Source of the DNA: Streptomyces sp. NBC_01260
Lineage (GTDB): Bacteria > Actinomycetota > Actinomycetes > Streptomycetales > Streptomycetaceae
Length of the DNA stretch: 64,000 nt
Assembly (NCBI RefSeq): GCF_036226405.1
Contig: NZ_CP108464.1
Coordinates: 1,612,001-1,676,000, forward strand
Direction of reading: 5' to 3'
Below the pieces are notes generated by a model, which saw nothing but the letters and a program-made list of their open reading frames with translations, did not search any database and was not told the DNA's origin. Both the position numbers and the translations under genes were made by a program. Shown here one piece after another: positions 19,807 through 28,773 of the stretch. Positions within the stretch are counted from its first letter, which is position 1, and each line of letters begins with the position of its first letter.

Positions 19807-19822
19807 ATACCCCCAGGGGTAT
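19807..19822. promoter_or_regulatory. CstR/CsoR-type operator, cstB-distal
   Basis: ATACCCCCAGGGGTAT, a near-perfect copy of the cstR operator, centred 37 bp from the proximal one. A small dyad, TCACTG/CAGTGA with a 3-base spacer, lies between them at 19793-19807. Confidence 0.78.
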
Positions 19823-19917
19823 TCCTCACGCCGGGACCGTCGGGAGGGCGGAGCGACCCCGCTCCGGAAGCACCCAGGGCGTCACGGACATAACGGACGC
19901 GACCGACAGGCGGCACA

Positions 19918-19978
19918 CGTGAAGCCCCTGGCGAATACGGTGATCCTCACCAAGGAATCACCCACCAGGAGCTTCACG
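19918..19978. repeat. 61-bp dyad element of unknown function
   Basis: Imperfect terminal inverted repeats of 14 bases (CGTGAAGCCCCTGG and CCAGGAGCTTCACG, one mismatch) enclose 33 bases that contain another small dyad, GGTGA-TCC-TCACC. It lies in the 255-bp gap between the sulfur operon and the VWA gene. It could be an RNA hairpin, or the fused ends of a lost mobile element. I see no target duplication that settles it. Confidence 0.45.
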
Positions 19979-20077
19979 ACGTTGCACGGGAGTCCAACTC
20001 GACCGCGCCGCAGTCAGGCCGGAAACATCTCTCTCATCACTCTTTACGCTCCGCTCTCCAATTGAACTACTCGCAAT

Positions 20078-21139
20078 TCAGAGCATGATGAGCAGACGCG
20101 TCTTCGGCTTGAGCTTCCTGTTCACCGAACGGCTCTGCACATACACCTCCAACTCGGGATTGTTCCCCGCCTTCACCGAGACGGTCCCGTGAATACCCGT
20201 GCCGAACAGAAGGCTGCGCGCCGCGTCTCCCGTATAGGCGCGATCGGTGTCCTTCTCGACCACGATGACTTCCTTGTTCGGCTGAACCTGAGCCCGGGTT
20301 CCCAGCTGGTAGTAACACGAACCGCGCTCGTACGTGACACCCGGATGCGAATCGACGAAGGGGCGGATCTCGACCTCCTTGTCGACCTTCAGAAGCCGGT
20401 ATCTGTCGGCCGGAATCGGTTCGAGGTTCGCCCGCACCTCGTCAACCGATATGTCCTGGCCGACGGCGAACAGGTTCTTCGTGCCGCGCACGCCCTGCTC
20501 GCGACCCCGGAGGAAGCTGGTGGCGGCAGCGCGCACGGTGCCGATCGCCTCCTCGACACCCTCCTGGGAGTCCGCGTCCCAGATGGCGATGTTTCCGGCC
20601 GGGAAACCGTAGTTCTGGGCGGTGCGCTTCGCCAGGGAGTTCGGCACGAGGATCGCGGACGTCCAGTGCCCCGGAAGGCCGCCCATCCTCCCCGCGATCC
20701 TGTCGAGCCAGGGGCCGAGGACGGCCATGTCGCCGTCGTGCCGCCTGTCACCGCCGGAGGCGTTCTCCTCGCCGTCCGTCACCACGATCTGAAGGAAGCT
20801 GTGCTCGCCGTACTCCTCCCAGATATGGCCCAGATCGTCCAGGGACTTCAAAGAAGCCTCGATGAGAGCTGTCGCACCATTGTTGACCCTGTACAGACCC
20901 CTCATGGACGGCAAATGCTTCACGTCCATGTCCCAGACCAGGTTCTCCACCTTGTGGTCGAAGGAATAGAGGCTGATCCGCGTCTCATGACCGAGGCTGT
21001 CCGACTCGGCCTTCAGACCCGCCACGAACTCGTCGACGACGCGGATGAGCTGACCTTGGTGCGGGCGCATGGAACCCGAACAGTCCACTACCAGCGCGAC
21101 GTGGTTCACCTTGTGCTGGATCTTGTTGGCGGACACCAT
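20078..21139 (-). CDS. VWA-domain protein
   Basis: A 353-residue cytoplasmic protein. Von Willebrand A domain at about 10-210 with an intact MIDAS start (ALVVDCSGSMRPHQGQ) and later TDGEEN. The C-terminal 120 residues contain a second beta-rich region without a motif I recognise. Start ATG 21139 with GAAGGAG 5 bases upstream; upstream in-frame codons lack a ribosome site. Family roles range from chelatase and MoxR partners to stress complexes. No AAA+ partner is next to it, so its job is unknown. Confidence 0.8.
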   Translation of the reverse strand: MVSANKIQHKVNHVALVVDCSGSMRPHQGQLIRVVDEFVAGLKAESDSLGHETRISLYSFDHKVENLVWDMDVKHLPSMRGLYRVNNGATALIEASLKSLDDLGHIWEEYGEHSFLQIVVTDGEENASGGDRRHDGDMAVLGPWLDRIAGRMGGLPGHWTSAILVPNSLAKRTAQNYGFPAGNIAIWDADSQEGVEEAIGTVRAAATSFLRGREQGVRGTKNLFAVGQDISVDEVRANLEPIPADRYRLLKVDKEVEIRPFVDSHPGVTYERGSCYYQLGTRAQVQPNKEVIVVEKDTDRAYTGDAARSLLFGTGIHGTVSVKAGNNPELEVYVQSRSVNRKLKPKTRLLIML

Positions 21140-21478
21140 TCTGCTCCTTCTCCGAGGCTCCCCGAGTGATGCCTCAACTCTATGGGGACCCACTGACAAC
21201 GGAGTTTGACGCCCAATCACCAGTGCGCATCCGGCCACGCGTCCGGAATTCCGGAGACACCCGTCGGCGGTGCGCCACCCGAGGCCGACGCCGCTCCCGG
21301 AACGCCATCGACCCCGACCCGCCAGAACTCACGACATCCCGCAACGGTCCCTCCGGGCACCTGCTTTTGGCCATTCAGTCCCACCATGGGCATGACTCAT
21401 GCGGACCTGGGACAGAAAAACGCCGGGCACAGCGGCATCCGTGAGGCAACAGCCGAGTGAACCGGGGGGTTCCAACAC
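21140..21478. other. Divergent regulatory region with perfect palindrome
   Basis: Separates the VWA gene (-) from the PhyH-like gene (+). The only feature I can name is a perfect 14-bp palindrome, TCCGGAATTCCGGA, at 21242-21255. It lies 103 bp from the VWA start and could be an operator. No coding sequence seen. Confidence 0.4.
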
Positions 21479-22279
21479 GTGAGAGACACCCGTGCCATCG
21501 AGGCCCAGGTGGAAGACTTCACCGAGGAGGGCTTCCTGGTATTGCCGGGTTTCCTGCCCGGCGCACTCGTCGAGCGTCTCGTGCCGGAGGTGAACAAATG
21601 GGTGGAGGCAGGGTGGCGGCAGAAGTCGGTCGACGCCTGTATGGACGCGGAGGCCGGACCACCCCGGATGGTCGAGCTGGACCTTGAGGCGCACGGCGAG
21701 CTCGCGGTGTACCCACCGCTGATGGACCTGCTCAGCAGGCCCGAACTGCTCGGCGAATCCTTCGTCTTCCACCACCTGCACAGCGACCGGAGAACGGTCG
21801 GCGGAGCCGGCAAGAGCTGGCATCACGACTACGAGCAACAGCCCCAGCGCGACCGGCACTTACCCATGATCCACGCGTTACATTACCTAGGCGGGCTCCA
21901 GCCCGGACGGGGTGGCCTGGTGGTGCTGCCGGGCTCGCACCTGGAGGTCGCCGAGAAGAACGCCCGCAGCCACCTGGGCACGGGCGTGCTGCCGGGCGAA
22001 GTGGTCATCGACGACATGCCGCCGGGGTCGACCGTCGTACTCCACTCGGCGCTCTTCCACACCCGCCGGGCCGCGTCGGCGCCCCAGGCGAACAGCGACC
22101 CGCGATACATGATCGACGGCTCCTACTGCCGCACGGGGGCCCTGTGGCCGCCGGTCAAACCCTACTGGCGACAGGTGCTGGCGGTGGCCCGGTCACGTGG
22201 TCTGGGAGCGGGGCGGCCGGAGCTCTTCGCGGAGCGACACTTCAGCGAGTACGAAAGGGCGGAGAGGCACAGCGGATGA
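21479..22279 (+). CDS. Phytanoyl-CoA dioxygenase (PhyH)-family protein with two TTA codons
   Basis: A 266-residue Fe(II)/2-oxoglutarate oxygenase fold. The facial-triad HxD is probably His115-His116-Asp117 (KSWHHDYEQQ). The distal His lies in VVLHSALFHTRR (189 or 194), with Arg nearby for 2-oxoglutarate. GTG 21479 follows a G-rich ribosome site. Leu128 and Leu134 are encoded by TTA (21860, 21878), implying bldA dependence. The stop overlaps the next gene by ATGA. With the downstream aminotransferase it suggests tailoring of an amino-acid- or amine-derived metabolite; substrate unknown. Confidence 0.83.
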   Translation: MRDTRAIEAQVEDFTEEGFLVLPGFLPGALVERLVPEVNKWVEAGWRQKSVDACMDAEAGPPRMVELDLEAHGELAVYPPLMDLLSRPELLGESFVFHHLHSDRRTVGGAGKSWHHDYEQQPQRDRHLPMIHALHYLGGLQPGRGGLVVLPGSHLEVAEKNARSHLGTGVLPGEVVIDDMPPGSTVVLHSALFHTRRAASAPQANSDPRYMIDGSYCRTGALWPPVKPYWRQVLAVARSRGLGAGRPELFAERHFSEYERAERHSG

Positions 22280-22926
22280 GAGTTCTGGAAGCCGTACGAT
22301 TCGACGCGATCATGGACCGCTTCGAAAAGGAGCACCCCTTCGACGCGTCCGACCAGGCCAATTCAAACGACGAGGCCGAGGGACACATCCGTAACGCCGA
22401 ACTGGAACATCGCGGCCGTTGGCACCGGGTCCTGCTGGAAGGGCCGGAGATCCGGGACGTGGTACTGCCCTGGCACCTGGGCGAGGACGGAGAGGTGGAA
22501 CTCATCCCCAGGACCGGGCTGACCGTGGCCGCGGCGGTGGACCGGCTCGCGTCGCTCGACAACTCGTACACACGCACCAATCCGCTGTGCGCGTCCAAAC
22601 TCGCCCGTCAGAGCACAGCTGCTCACCTCGCCCTGTTCCTGACCACACGGGCCGTGAAGGGGCGTGACTACGAGTCCCTGACGGTCCGCGAGGGACTGAT
22701 CCACCTGGACGGGCTGCACCGCATGATCGCCTGGGCCATGGCTGGTTACCTGATGCCCGGCAACTGGTTCGAGGCGTACGTGGCGGGACTACCCCCGGCC
22801 CACGTAGGGCATGGCGCTGGGCATGACCAGGACGGACTGGATGTTCACTCCGAGGGGCAGGCCGGCCATGGCCCGCACCATGTCGACGACGTGCCGCACG
22901 TCCATGGTGGGTTCCACCCGACGTGA
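22276..22926 (+). CDS. Hypothetical protein coupled to the PhyH gene (DUF6309-like?)
   Basis: A 216-residue soluble protein. Visible motifs are HIRNAELEHRGRWHRVLLEGPE, LPWHLG and LIHLDGLHRMIAWAMAGYL. From memory this resembles an actinobacterial family labelled DUF6309, which I cannot confirm. Recognisable sequence ends near residue 170. The last 46 residues, rich in Gly and His, are read entirely from the antisense of the SDR gene that ends at 22789. The natural stop was probably lost, or the overlap is real. Translationally coupled to the PhyH gene. Confidence 0.65.
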   Translation: MRVLEAVRFDAIMDRFEKEHPFDASDQANSNDEAEGHIRNAELEHRGRWHRVLLEGPEIRDVVLPWHLGEDGEVELIPRTGLTVAAAVDRLASLDNSYTRTNPLCASKLARQSTAAHLALFLTTRAVKGRDYESLTVREGLIHLDGLHRMIAWAMAGYLMPGNWFEAYVAGLPPAHVGHGAGHDQDGLDVHSEGQAGHGPHHVDDVPHVHGGFHPT

Positions 22927-23538
22927 CCCGTCGGCCTGCAGGACGGCCGGCTGAGGCCGGTCCTGCGGGGTGACGTTGCCGATGTCGATCTGGCCGCAGG
23001 AGATGTCGTGGCGCCGGCCGTCCAAGGACAACGAGCGGGTCATCCCGGCCACCGCGTGCTTGGCGGCGGTGAACGCGATGGAGTCGGGCCGGGGGGCCTG
23101 AGCGGAAGGTGCGCCGTTGTTGATGATGCGTCCGCCGCACGGTGTCTGCTGCCTCATCACCCGGAAGGCGGCGCGGGAGCACAGGAAGGTTCCGGTGGCG
23201 ATGGAGTCCATCACGCGGTGCCATTCCTCGACGCCCACGTCCTCGGTCGGGGTGTACGGCATGGTGTCGGCAGCGTTGTTGAACAGCACGTCCAACCGCC
23301 CGAACCGGTCCACGACAAATCCGAACAGGTCCTCGACGGCCGCGGGATCGGTGATGTCAGCAGAGAACGGGACCGCGCGGGGACGCTCGGCGGCGGGGGT
23401 GAGCGTCACCGTCTCCTCCAGCGCTTCCTTGCGCCGGCCCACCAGGATCACCGTCCAGCCGTCCGCCAGCAGACCCAGCGCGCACGCCCGCCCGATTCCG
23501 CTTCCCGCCCCCGTGATGACAGCCGTTCTCGCAGCCAC
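22789..23538 (-). CDS. SDR-family protein with Phe in place of the catalytic Tyr
   Basis: A 249-residue Rossmann protein. Cofactor motif TGAGSGIG (10-17), NNA in LFNNAADTMP, and the family-typical ends SLDGRRHDISCGQIDIG and VLVMPSAMPYVGRG. The active-site helix reads SIAFTAAKHA: the YxxxK Tyr is Phe (codon TTC on the gene strand), while the Lys is kept. Canonical SDR proton transfer is therefore doubtful. GTG start. It is divergent from the aminotransferase, and its 3' end overlaps the upstream hypothetical gene by 138 bp, tail to tail. Confidence 0.85.
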   Translation of the reverse strand: MAARTAVITGAGSGIGRACALGLLADGWTVILVGRRKEALEETVTLTPAAERPRAVPFSADITDPAAVEDLFGFVVDRFGRLDVLFNNAADTMPYTPTEDVGVEEWHRVMDSIATGTFLCSRAAFRVMRQQTPCGGRIINNGAPSAQAPRPDSIAFTAAKHAVAGMTRSLSLDGRRHDISCGQIDIGNVTPQDRPQPAVLQADGSRRVEPTMDVRHVVDMVRAMAGLPLGVNIQSVLVMPSAMPYVGRG

Positions 23539-23627
23539 GATCCACCCGACCTCTCCTCAGGGAAGCCCCGCGCACGAAGGGCTCTCCGAACGTGCCCGAG
23601 CACCCCTCAACCAAACAGGAGCCGCAC

Positions 23628-24962
23628 ATGAATGGCCATATACCGGCGTTGGGCGGGTCCGACGGCAGCCGGGCCTGGTTCGACCGGGCCCAGGCATCGC
23701 TGGCCGGCGGCATCAGTTCGTCCTCCCGGCTGACCTCGACCGGCCCGCACCCCTATCCGCTCTACATGGCCGAGGGGGCCGGTGCCCGCATCCGGGACAT
23801 CGACGGCAACGAGTACCTCGACTACCTGATCTCCTACGGCAGCGCGGTGCTGGGACACGCCAATCCGCAGCTCACCGAGGCGCTCACCGCGGTCCTGCAC
23901 ACCGGCACGATGTTCGGCACCTGCAACACCACCGAGGTGGAACTCGCCGAGCTGATATGCGACATGGTGCCGTGTGCGGAGCTTGTCCGCTTCGCCAACT
24001 CGGGGAGCGAAGCGGTGCAGGGGGCCGTGCGCGCCGCCCGCGGGTACACCGGCCGCTCGAAGATCCTCAAGTTCGAGGGCCACTATCACGGCTGGACCGA
24101 CAGCCTGGCCATATCCAACCGTCCCGCCGTCTCCGAGGCCGGCCCCTACGCCACCCCGCACTCCGTACCCCACTCCCCCGGCATCCCGGCGGGAGTCATC
24201 GACGACGTGGTCGTCTGCCCGTGGAACGATCCCGCCGCGCTCCGCGCCGTACTGGACGCCCACCGCGGGGAGTTCGCCGCCGTCATCTGCGAGCCGATCG
24301 TCGCCAACAACGCCTGCACCATGCCCGCGCCGGGTTTCCTGAACCTGCTGCGTGAGGAATGCACGCGCCGCGAGATCGTGCTCGTCTTCGACGAGGTCTG
24401 TACCGGATTCCGCACCGGCCCGGGGGGCGCCCAGACGATGTTCGGGGTCGTGCCGGACATCGCCGTCTTCTCCAAGGCGCTGGGGGGCGGCGTCCCGATC
24501 GCCGCCTTCGCCGGGCAGCGGCACGTGATGGAACCCCTGGCGCAGGGGCAGGTCAAGCACGGCGGGACCTACAACGCCTCACCGCTGTGCGCGACCTCCG
24601 CGCTGGTGACCCTCCGGCAGCTGAGCCAGCCGGACGTCACCAAGCGGATCGACGAGAGCGGCCGTCGCATCATGGAGGCAATCCGGCGGGCCGCCCACGA
24701 CCGGCACATCCCCTGCTCGGTGCAGGGCGTCGGCGCCATGTTCCAGACCGTGTTCACCGCTGACGGCGCACCGACCCGGCAGTACCGCGACCTGCTGCTG
24801 ACCGACCAGGCCCGCTACAACGCGTTCCGCCACGAACTCCTCAAACGCGGAATCCACACCAACGCTTACGGCATGGCCTGCTGGTTCGTCGCCGCCACCG
24901 TCACGGAGGACGACCTGGACGCCACGTGCGAGGCCGTGGAAGGCGCCTTCGGCGTGCTGTGA
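23628..24962 (+). CDS. Class III aminotransferase (glutamate-1-semialdehyde-aminomutase-like)
   Basis: A 444-residue PLP enzyme. FANSGSEAVQGAVRAARGYTG binds the PLP phosphate, FEGHYHGW matches the GSA family, VFDEVCTGFR holds the Asp, and VFSKALGGGVP contains the Schiff-base Lys. Start ATG 23628 with AGGAG 6 bases upstream. Not the housekeeping hemL by context: no heme genes nearby. It more likely transaminates a ketone or moves an amino group in the accessory pathway formed with the PhyH-like, hypothetical and SDR genes. Confidence 0.85.
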   Translation: MNGHIPALGGSDGSRAWFDRAQASLAGGISSSSRLTSTGPHPYPLYMAEGAGARIRDIDGNEYLDYLISYGSAVLGHANPQLTEALTAVLHTGTMFGTCNTTEVELAELICDMVPCAELVRFANSGSEAVQGAVRAARGYTGRSKILKFEGHYHGWTDSLAISNRPAVSEAGPYATPHSVPHSPGIPAGVIDDVVVCPWNDPAALRAVLDAHRGEFAAVICEPIVANNACTMPAPGFLNLLREECTRREIVLVFDEVCTGFRTGPGGAQTMFGVVPDIAVFSKALGGGVPIAAFAGQRHVMEPLAQGQVKHGGTYNASPLCATSALVTLRQLSQPDVTKRIDESGRRIMEAIRRAAHDRHIPCSVQGVGAMFQTVFTADGAPTRQYRDLLLTDQARYNAFRHELLKRGIHTNAYGMACWFVAATVTEDDLDATCEAVEGAFGVL

Positions 24963-25046
24963 AAGGCGTGCCGGGACCTGGTGCTGGGCCCGGGGTCACC
25001 GCCACCGGATTGGCCGGCGTACGGCAGACCGCGCCCCCCTGTGAGG

Positions 25047-25086
25047 GGAGGGCCCCACCTGCTCAGGCGGTTTCCAGGGGCCCTCC
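25047..25086. terminator. Hairpin between aminotransferase and cobN
   Basis: Perfect 10-bp arms GGAGGGCCCC / GGGGCCCTCC with a 20-base loop, placed between two convergent stop codons. Confidence 0.6.
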
Positions 25087-25115
25087 TGCCGTTCGCCGGC
25101 CTCGCGGCCGGTGGT

Positions 25116-28100
25116 TCAGTCCTCGCCCTCCAGGTCACCTTCCGACTCCAGGAAGACCTGCCGCAGGGCGGCGAGGACCGCCGGGTCGGGCTTCTCCCAC
25201 ATGCCGCGGGACTCGGCCTCCAGGAGGCGTTCCGCGATGCCGTGGAGGGCCCAGGGGTTGGCCCGCTGGAGGAACTCGCGGTTGGCCGGGTCCAGGACGT
25301 AGGTCTCGGTGAGCTTGTCGTACATCCAGTCGGCGACCACACCGGTCGTGGCGTCGTAGCCGAAGAGGTAGTCGACGGTGGCGGCCAGCTCGAAGGCGCC
25401 CTTGTACCCGTGGCGGCGCATCGCCTCGATCCATTTGGGGTTGACGACCCGGGCGCGGAAGACGCGCGAGGTCTCCTCGACCAGGGTGCGGGTCCGGACG
25501 GTCTCCGGCCGCGTGGAGTCGCCGATGTACGCCTCCGGGGCACTGCCCTTGAGCGCGCGCACCGTGGCGACCATGCCGCCGTGGTACTGGAAGTAGTCGT
25601 CCGAGTCGGCGATGTCGTGCTCGCGGGTGTCGGTGTTCTTGGCCGCGACCTCGATGCGCTTGTACGCCGTTTCCATCTCCTCGCGGGCCGGTCGCCCGTC
25701 GAGTTCGCGGCCGTAGGCGTAGCCGCCCCAGACGGTGTAGACCTCGGCGAGGTCGGCGTCCGTGCGCCAGTCCCGGGAGTCGATGAGCTGGAGCAGGCCG
25801 GCGCCGTAGGTACCGGGGCGGGAGCCGAAGATACGGGTGGTGGCGCGGCGTTCGTCGCCGTGGGCGGCCAGGTCCGCCTGGGTGTGGGCGCGTACGTAGT
25901 TCTGCTCGGCGGGTTCGTCCAGCGAGGCCGCGAGGCGGACCGCGTCGTCGAGGAGGCCGATGGTGTGCGGGAACGCGTCGCGGAAGAAGCCGCTGATGCG
26001 GAGGGTGACGTCGATGCGCGGGCGGCCGAGTTCGGCCGCCTCGATCGCCTCCAGACCCGTGACGCGGCGCGACGCGTCGTCCCAGACCGGGCGGACGCCC
26101 AGCAGAGCGAAGGCTTCCGCGACATCGTCGCCCGCGGTACGCATCGCGCTCGTGCCCCACAGGGACAGGCCGACCGAGGTGGGCCAGTCGCCGTTGTCGG
26201 CGCGGTAGCGGTCCAGGAGGGAGTCGGCCAGTGCCTGCCCGGTCTCCCAGGCGAGGCGGGAGGGCACCGCCTTGGGGTCGACGGAGTAGAAGTTGCGGCC
26301 GGTCGGCAGGACGTTGACCAGGCCCCGGAGCGGGGAGCCGGAGGGGCCGGCGGGGACGAAGCCACCGTTCAGCGCGTGCACGGTGTGGTCGAGTTCATCG
26401 GTGGTGGCCGCCAGCCGCGGCACGACCTCGCGGGCGGCGAATTCGAGGATGTCGGCGACGGACCGCGGGTGCCCGGCCGCGACCCCGGCAACGGCGTCCG
26501 GCGCCCAGTCCGCGTCCTCCATCGCCTGGACCAGGGCGCGGGCCTGCTCCTCGACCTCGTCGGCGGTGGTGCGGGTGGCCGCGGACTCGTCGAGGCCGAG
26601 TGCCTCGCGCAGGCCGGGCAGGGACGTGGTGCCACCCCAGATCTGGCGGGCGCGCAGGATCGCCAGGACGAGGTTGACACGGTCGGCGCCGCCGGGCGCG
26701 CCACCCAGGACGTGCAGGCCGTCGCGGATCTGCGCGTCCTTGATCTCACAGAGCCAGCCATCGAGATGCATGATGAACTCGTCGAAGCCCTCGTCCTCGG
26801 GGCGGTCTTCGAGCCCCAGGTCGTGGTCGAGCTTCGCGGCCTGGATCAAGGTCCAGATCTGGGCGCGGATGGCCGGGAGTTTCGCCGGGTCCATCGCCGC
26901 GATCTGGGCGTGCTCGTCGAGGAGCTGTTCCAGCCGGGCGATGTCGCCGTAGCTCTCGGCGCGGGCCATCGGCGGTACGAGATGGTCCACCAGGGTGGCG
27001 TGGACGCGGCGCTTGGCCTGGGTTCCCTCGCCCGGGTCGTTGACCAGGAAGGGGTAGACGAGGGGGAGATCGCCGAGAGCCGCGTCGGGGCCGCACGAGG
27101 CCGACAGGCCGGCGTTCTTTCCGGGCAGCCATTCCAGGTTGCCGTGCTTGCCGAGATGGATCATCGCGTCGGCGCCGAAGCCGTTGTCCTCGGCGGAGGC
27201 GGCGATCCAGCGATAGGCGGCCAGGTAGTGGTGCGAGGGCGGCAGGTCGGGGTCGTGGTAGATGGCGATGGGGTTCTCGCCGAAGCCGCGCGGCGGCTGG
27301 ATGAGGATGAGCAGATTGCCCCGGCGCAGGGCGGCCAGGACGATGTCGCCCTCGGGGTTGCGCGAGCGGTCCAGGAACATCTCGCCCGGAGCCGGACCCC
27401 AGTGCTGCTCGACGGCCTCGCGGAGTCCGGCCGGCAGCTTCGCGTACCAGCGGCGGTAGTCGGCCGCCGGGATCCGGACCGGATTGCGGGCCAGCTGCTC
27501 CTCCGTGAGCCACTCCTGGTCGTGGCCACCGGCCTCGATCAGCGCGTAGATCAGCTCGTCGCCGTCGCCGGAGGCGAGGCCCGGCACCTCCTCGTCACCG
27601 AAGTCGTATCCCTCGCTGCGGAGCCGGCGCAGCAGGGCGACGGCGCTCGCGGGGGTGTCGAGTCCGACCGCGTTGCCGATCCGGGAGTGCTTGGTCGGGT
27701 AGGCGGAGAGCACCAGCGCGAGGCGCTTGTCGGCGTTCGGGATGTGGCGAAGCCGCGCGTGGCGCACGGCGGTCCCGGCGACCCGGGCGGCGCGCTCGGC
27801 ATCGGCGACGTACGCCGGGAGGCCGTCCTCGTCGATCTCCTTGAACGAGAACGGCACGGTGATCAGGCGACCGTCGAACTCGGGGACCGCGATCTGGCTC
27901 GCGGCGTCCAGCGGCGAGACGCCCTCGTCGTTGTCCTCCCAGTCGGTCCGCGAACCGGTGAGGCAGAGCGCCTGGAGGATGGGCACGTCGAGGCCGGTGA
28001 GGGCGCCCGCGTCCCAGGACTCGTCGTCACCGCCGGCCGAGGCCTCGGCGGGCCGGGTACCGCCCGCCGCGAGAACGGTGGTCACGATCGCGTCGGCGGC

Positions 28101-28712
28101 GCCCAGGGCATCGATGAGCTCCGGTTCGGGTGTGCGCAGTGAGGCGACGAAGAGCGGCAGTGCGCGGGCGCCCGCGTCCTCGACGGCGCGGCACAGGGCC
28201 TCGATGAACGCGGTGTTGCCGCTCATGTGGTGGGCGCGGTAGTAGAGCACCGCGATGGTGGGGCCGTCCAGCTCGCGGGACGTGCGCTCCAGGGGGCCCC
28301 AGGAGGGGGCCGGGGCGGGCGGTTCGAAGCCGTGGCCGGTGAGCAGGACGGTGTCGGACAGGAAGCGGGCGAGCTGCTCCAGGTTGGCGGGGCCGCCGTG
28401 TGCGAGGTAGGCGTGGGCCTCGGCGGCGATACCGATCGGAACGGTGGAGGCGGCCATCAGCTGGGCGTCGGGGGCCTGTTCTCCGGTGAGGACGACGACG
28501 GGGCGCCCGGTGGCGAGGACACGGTCGAGGCCGTCCTGCCAGGCGCGGACGCCGCCGAGAAGGCGTACGACGACCAGGTCGGTGCCGTCCAGGAGCTGGG
28601 GAAGGTCCTGGAGCGGGAGCCGGGAGGGGTTCGCGTAGCGGTAGGCGACCGGGCCGTTGGAGGCGCGGGCGCTGAGCAGGTCGGTGTCTGACGTCGACAG
28701 GAGCAGGATCAT
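25116..28712 (-). CDS. cobN: Cobaltochelatase subunit CobN
   Basis: A 1198-residue large subunit of the aerobic ATP-dependent cobaltochelatase, which inserts cobalt into hydrogenobyrinate a,c-diamide with CobS/CobT-type partners not in this window. Typical segments: YPTKHSRIGNAVGLDTP, IYHDPDLPPSHHYLAAYRW, MIHLGKHGNLEWLPGKN and LSLWGTSAMRTAGDD. The start chosen, ATG 28712, begins MILLLSTSDTDLL; an upstream in-frame ATG lies in the riboswitch leader. First and only gene of its transcript, behind a cobalamin riboswitch. Confidence 0.95.
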   Translation of the reverse strand: MILLLSTSDTDLLSARASNGPVAYRYANPSRLPLQDLPQLLDGTDLVVVRLLGGVRAWQDGLDRVLATGRPVVVLTGEQAPDAQLMAASTVPIGIAAEAHAYLAHGGPANLEQLARFLSDTVLLTGHGFEPPAPAPSWGPLERTSRELDGPTIAVLYYRAHHMSGNTAFIEALCRAVEDAGARALPLFVASLRTPEPELIDALGAADAIVTTVLAAGGTRPAEASAGGDDESWDAGALTGLDVPILQALCLTGSRTDWEDNDEGVSPLDAASQIAVPEFDGRLITVPFSFKEIDEDGLPAYVADAERAARVAGTAVRHARLRHIPNADKRLALVLSAYPTKHSRIGNAVGLDTPASAVALLRRLRSEGYDFGDEEVPGLASGDGDELIYALIEAGGHDQEWLTEEQLARNPVRIPAADYRRWYAKLPAGLREAVEQHWGPAPGEMFLDRSRNPEGDIVLAALRRGNLLILIQPPRGFGENPIAIYHDPDLPPSHHYLAAYRWIAASAEDNGFGADAMIHLGKHGNLEWLPGKNAGLSASCGPDAALGDLPLVYPFLVNDPGEGTQAKRRVHATLVDHLVPPMARAESYGDIARLEQLLDEHAQIAAMDPAKLPAIRAQIWTLIQAAKLDHDLGLEDRPEDEGFDEFIMHLDGWLCEIKDAQIRDGLHVLGGAPGGADRVNLVLAILRARQIWGGTTSLPGLREALGLDESAATRTTADEVEEQARALVQAMEDADWAPDAVAGVAAGHPRSVADILEFAAREVVPRLAATTDELDHTVHALNGGFVPAGPSGSPLRGLVNVLPTGRNFYSVDPKAVPSRLAWETGQALADSLLDRYRADNGDWPTSVGLSLWGTSAMRTAGDDVAEAFALLGVRPVWDDASRRVTGLEAIEAAELGRPRIDVTLRISGFFRDAFPHTIGLLDDAVRLAASLDEPAEQNYVRAHTQADLAAHGDERRATTRIFGSRPGTYGAGLLQLIDSRDWRTDADLAEVYTVWGGYAYGRELDGRPAREEMETAYKRIEVAAKNTDTREHDIADSDDYFQYHGGMVATVRALKGSAPEAYIGDSTRPETVRTRTLVEETSRVFRARVVNPKWIEAMRRHGYKGAFELAATVDYLFGYDATTGVVADWMYDKLTETYVLDPANREFLQRANPWALHGIAERLLEAESRGMWEKPDPAVLAALRQVFLESEGDLEGED

Positions 28713-28773
28713 GCGGCGTCTGGCCTTCCTCGGGGTATCCACGCCCCGGGCAGTGTCGGAATGGGACTCCCCT

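Noticed and set aside
20045..20075. Reverse strand resembles a tRNA D-arm (TAGTTCAATTGGAGAGC).
   Set aside because: No acceptor stem, anticodon arm or T-arm fits around it; at most a chance match or tiny tRNA-like remnant.
25047..25086. Insertion-sequence ends around the aminotransferase/cobN junction.
   Set aside because: The inverted repeat encloses only 20 bases and sits between convergent stops, which fits a terminator better.
24981..28142. Open frame of over 1000 codons on the plus strand opposite cobN.
   Set aside because: Low-complexity Val/Gly/Arg/Asp sequence mirroring cobN codons; no start signal and no family resemblance.
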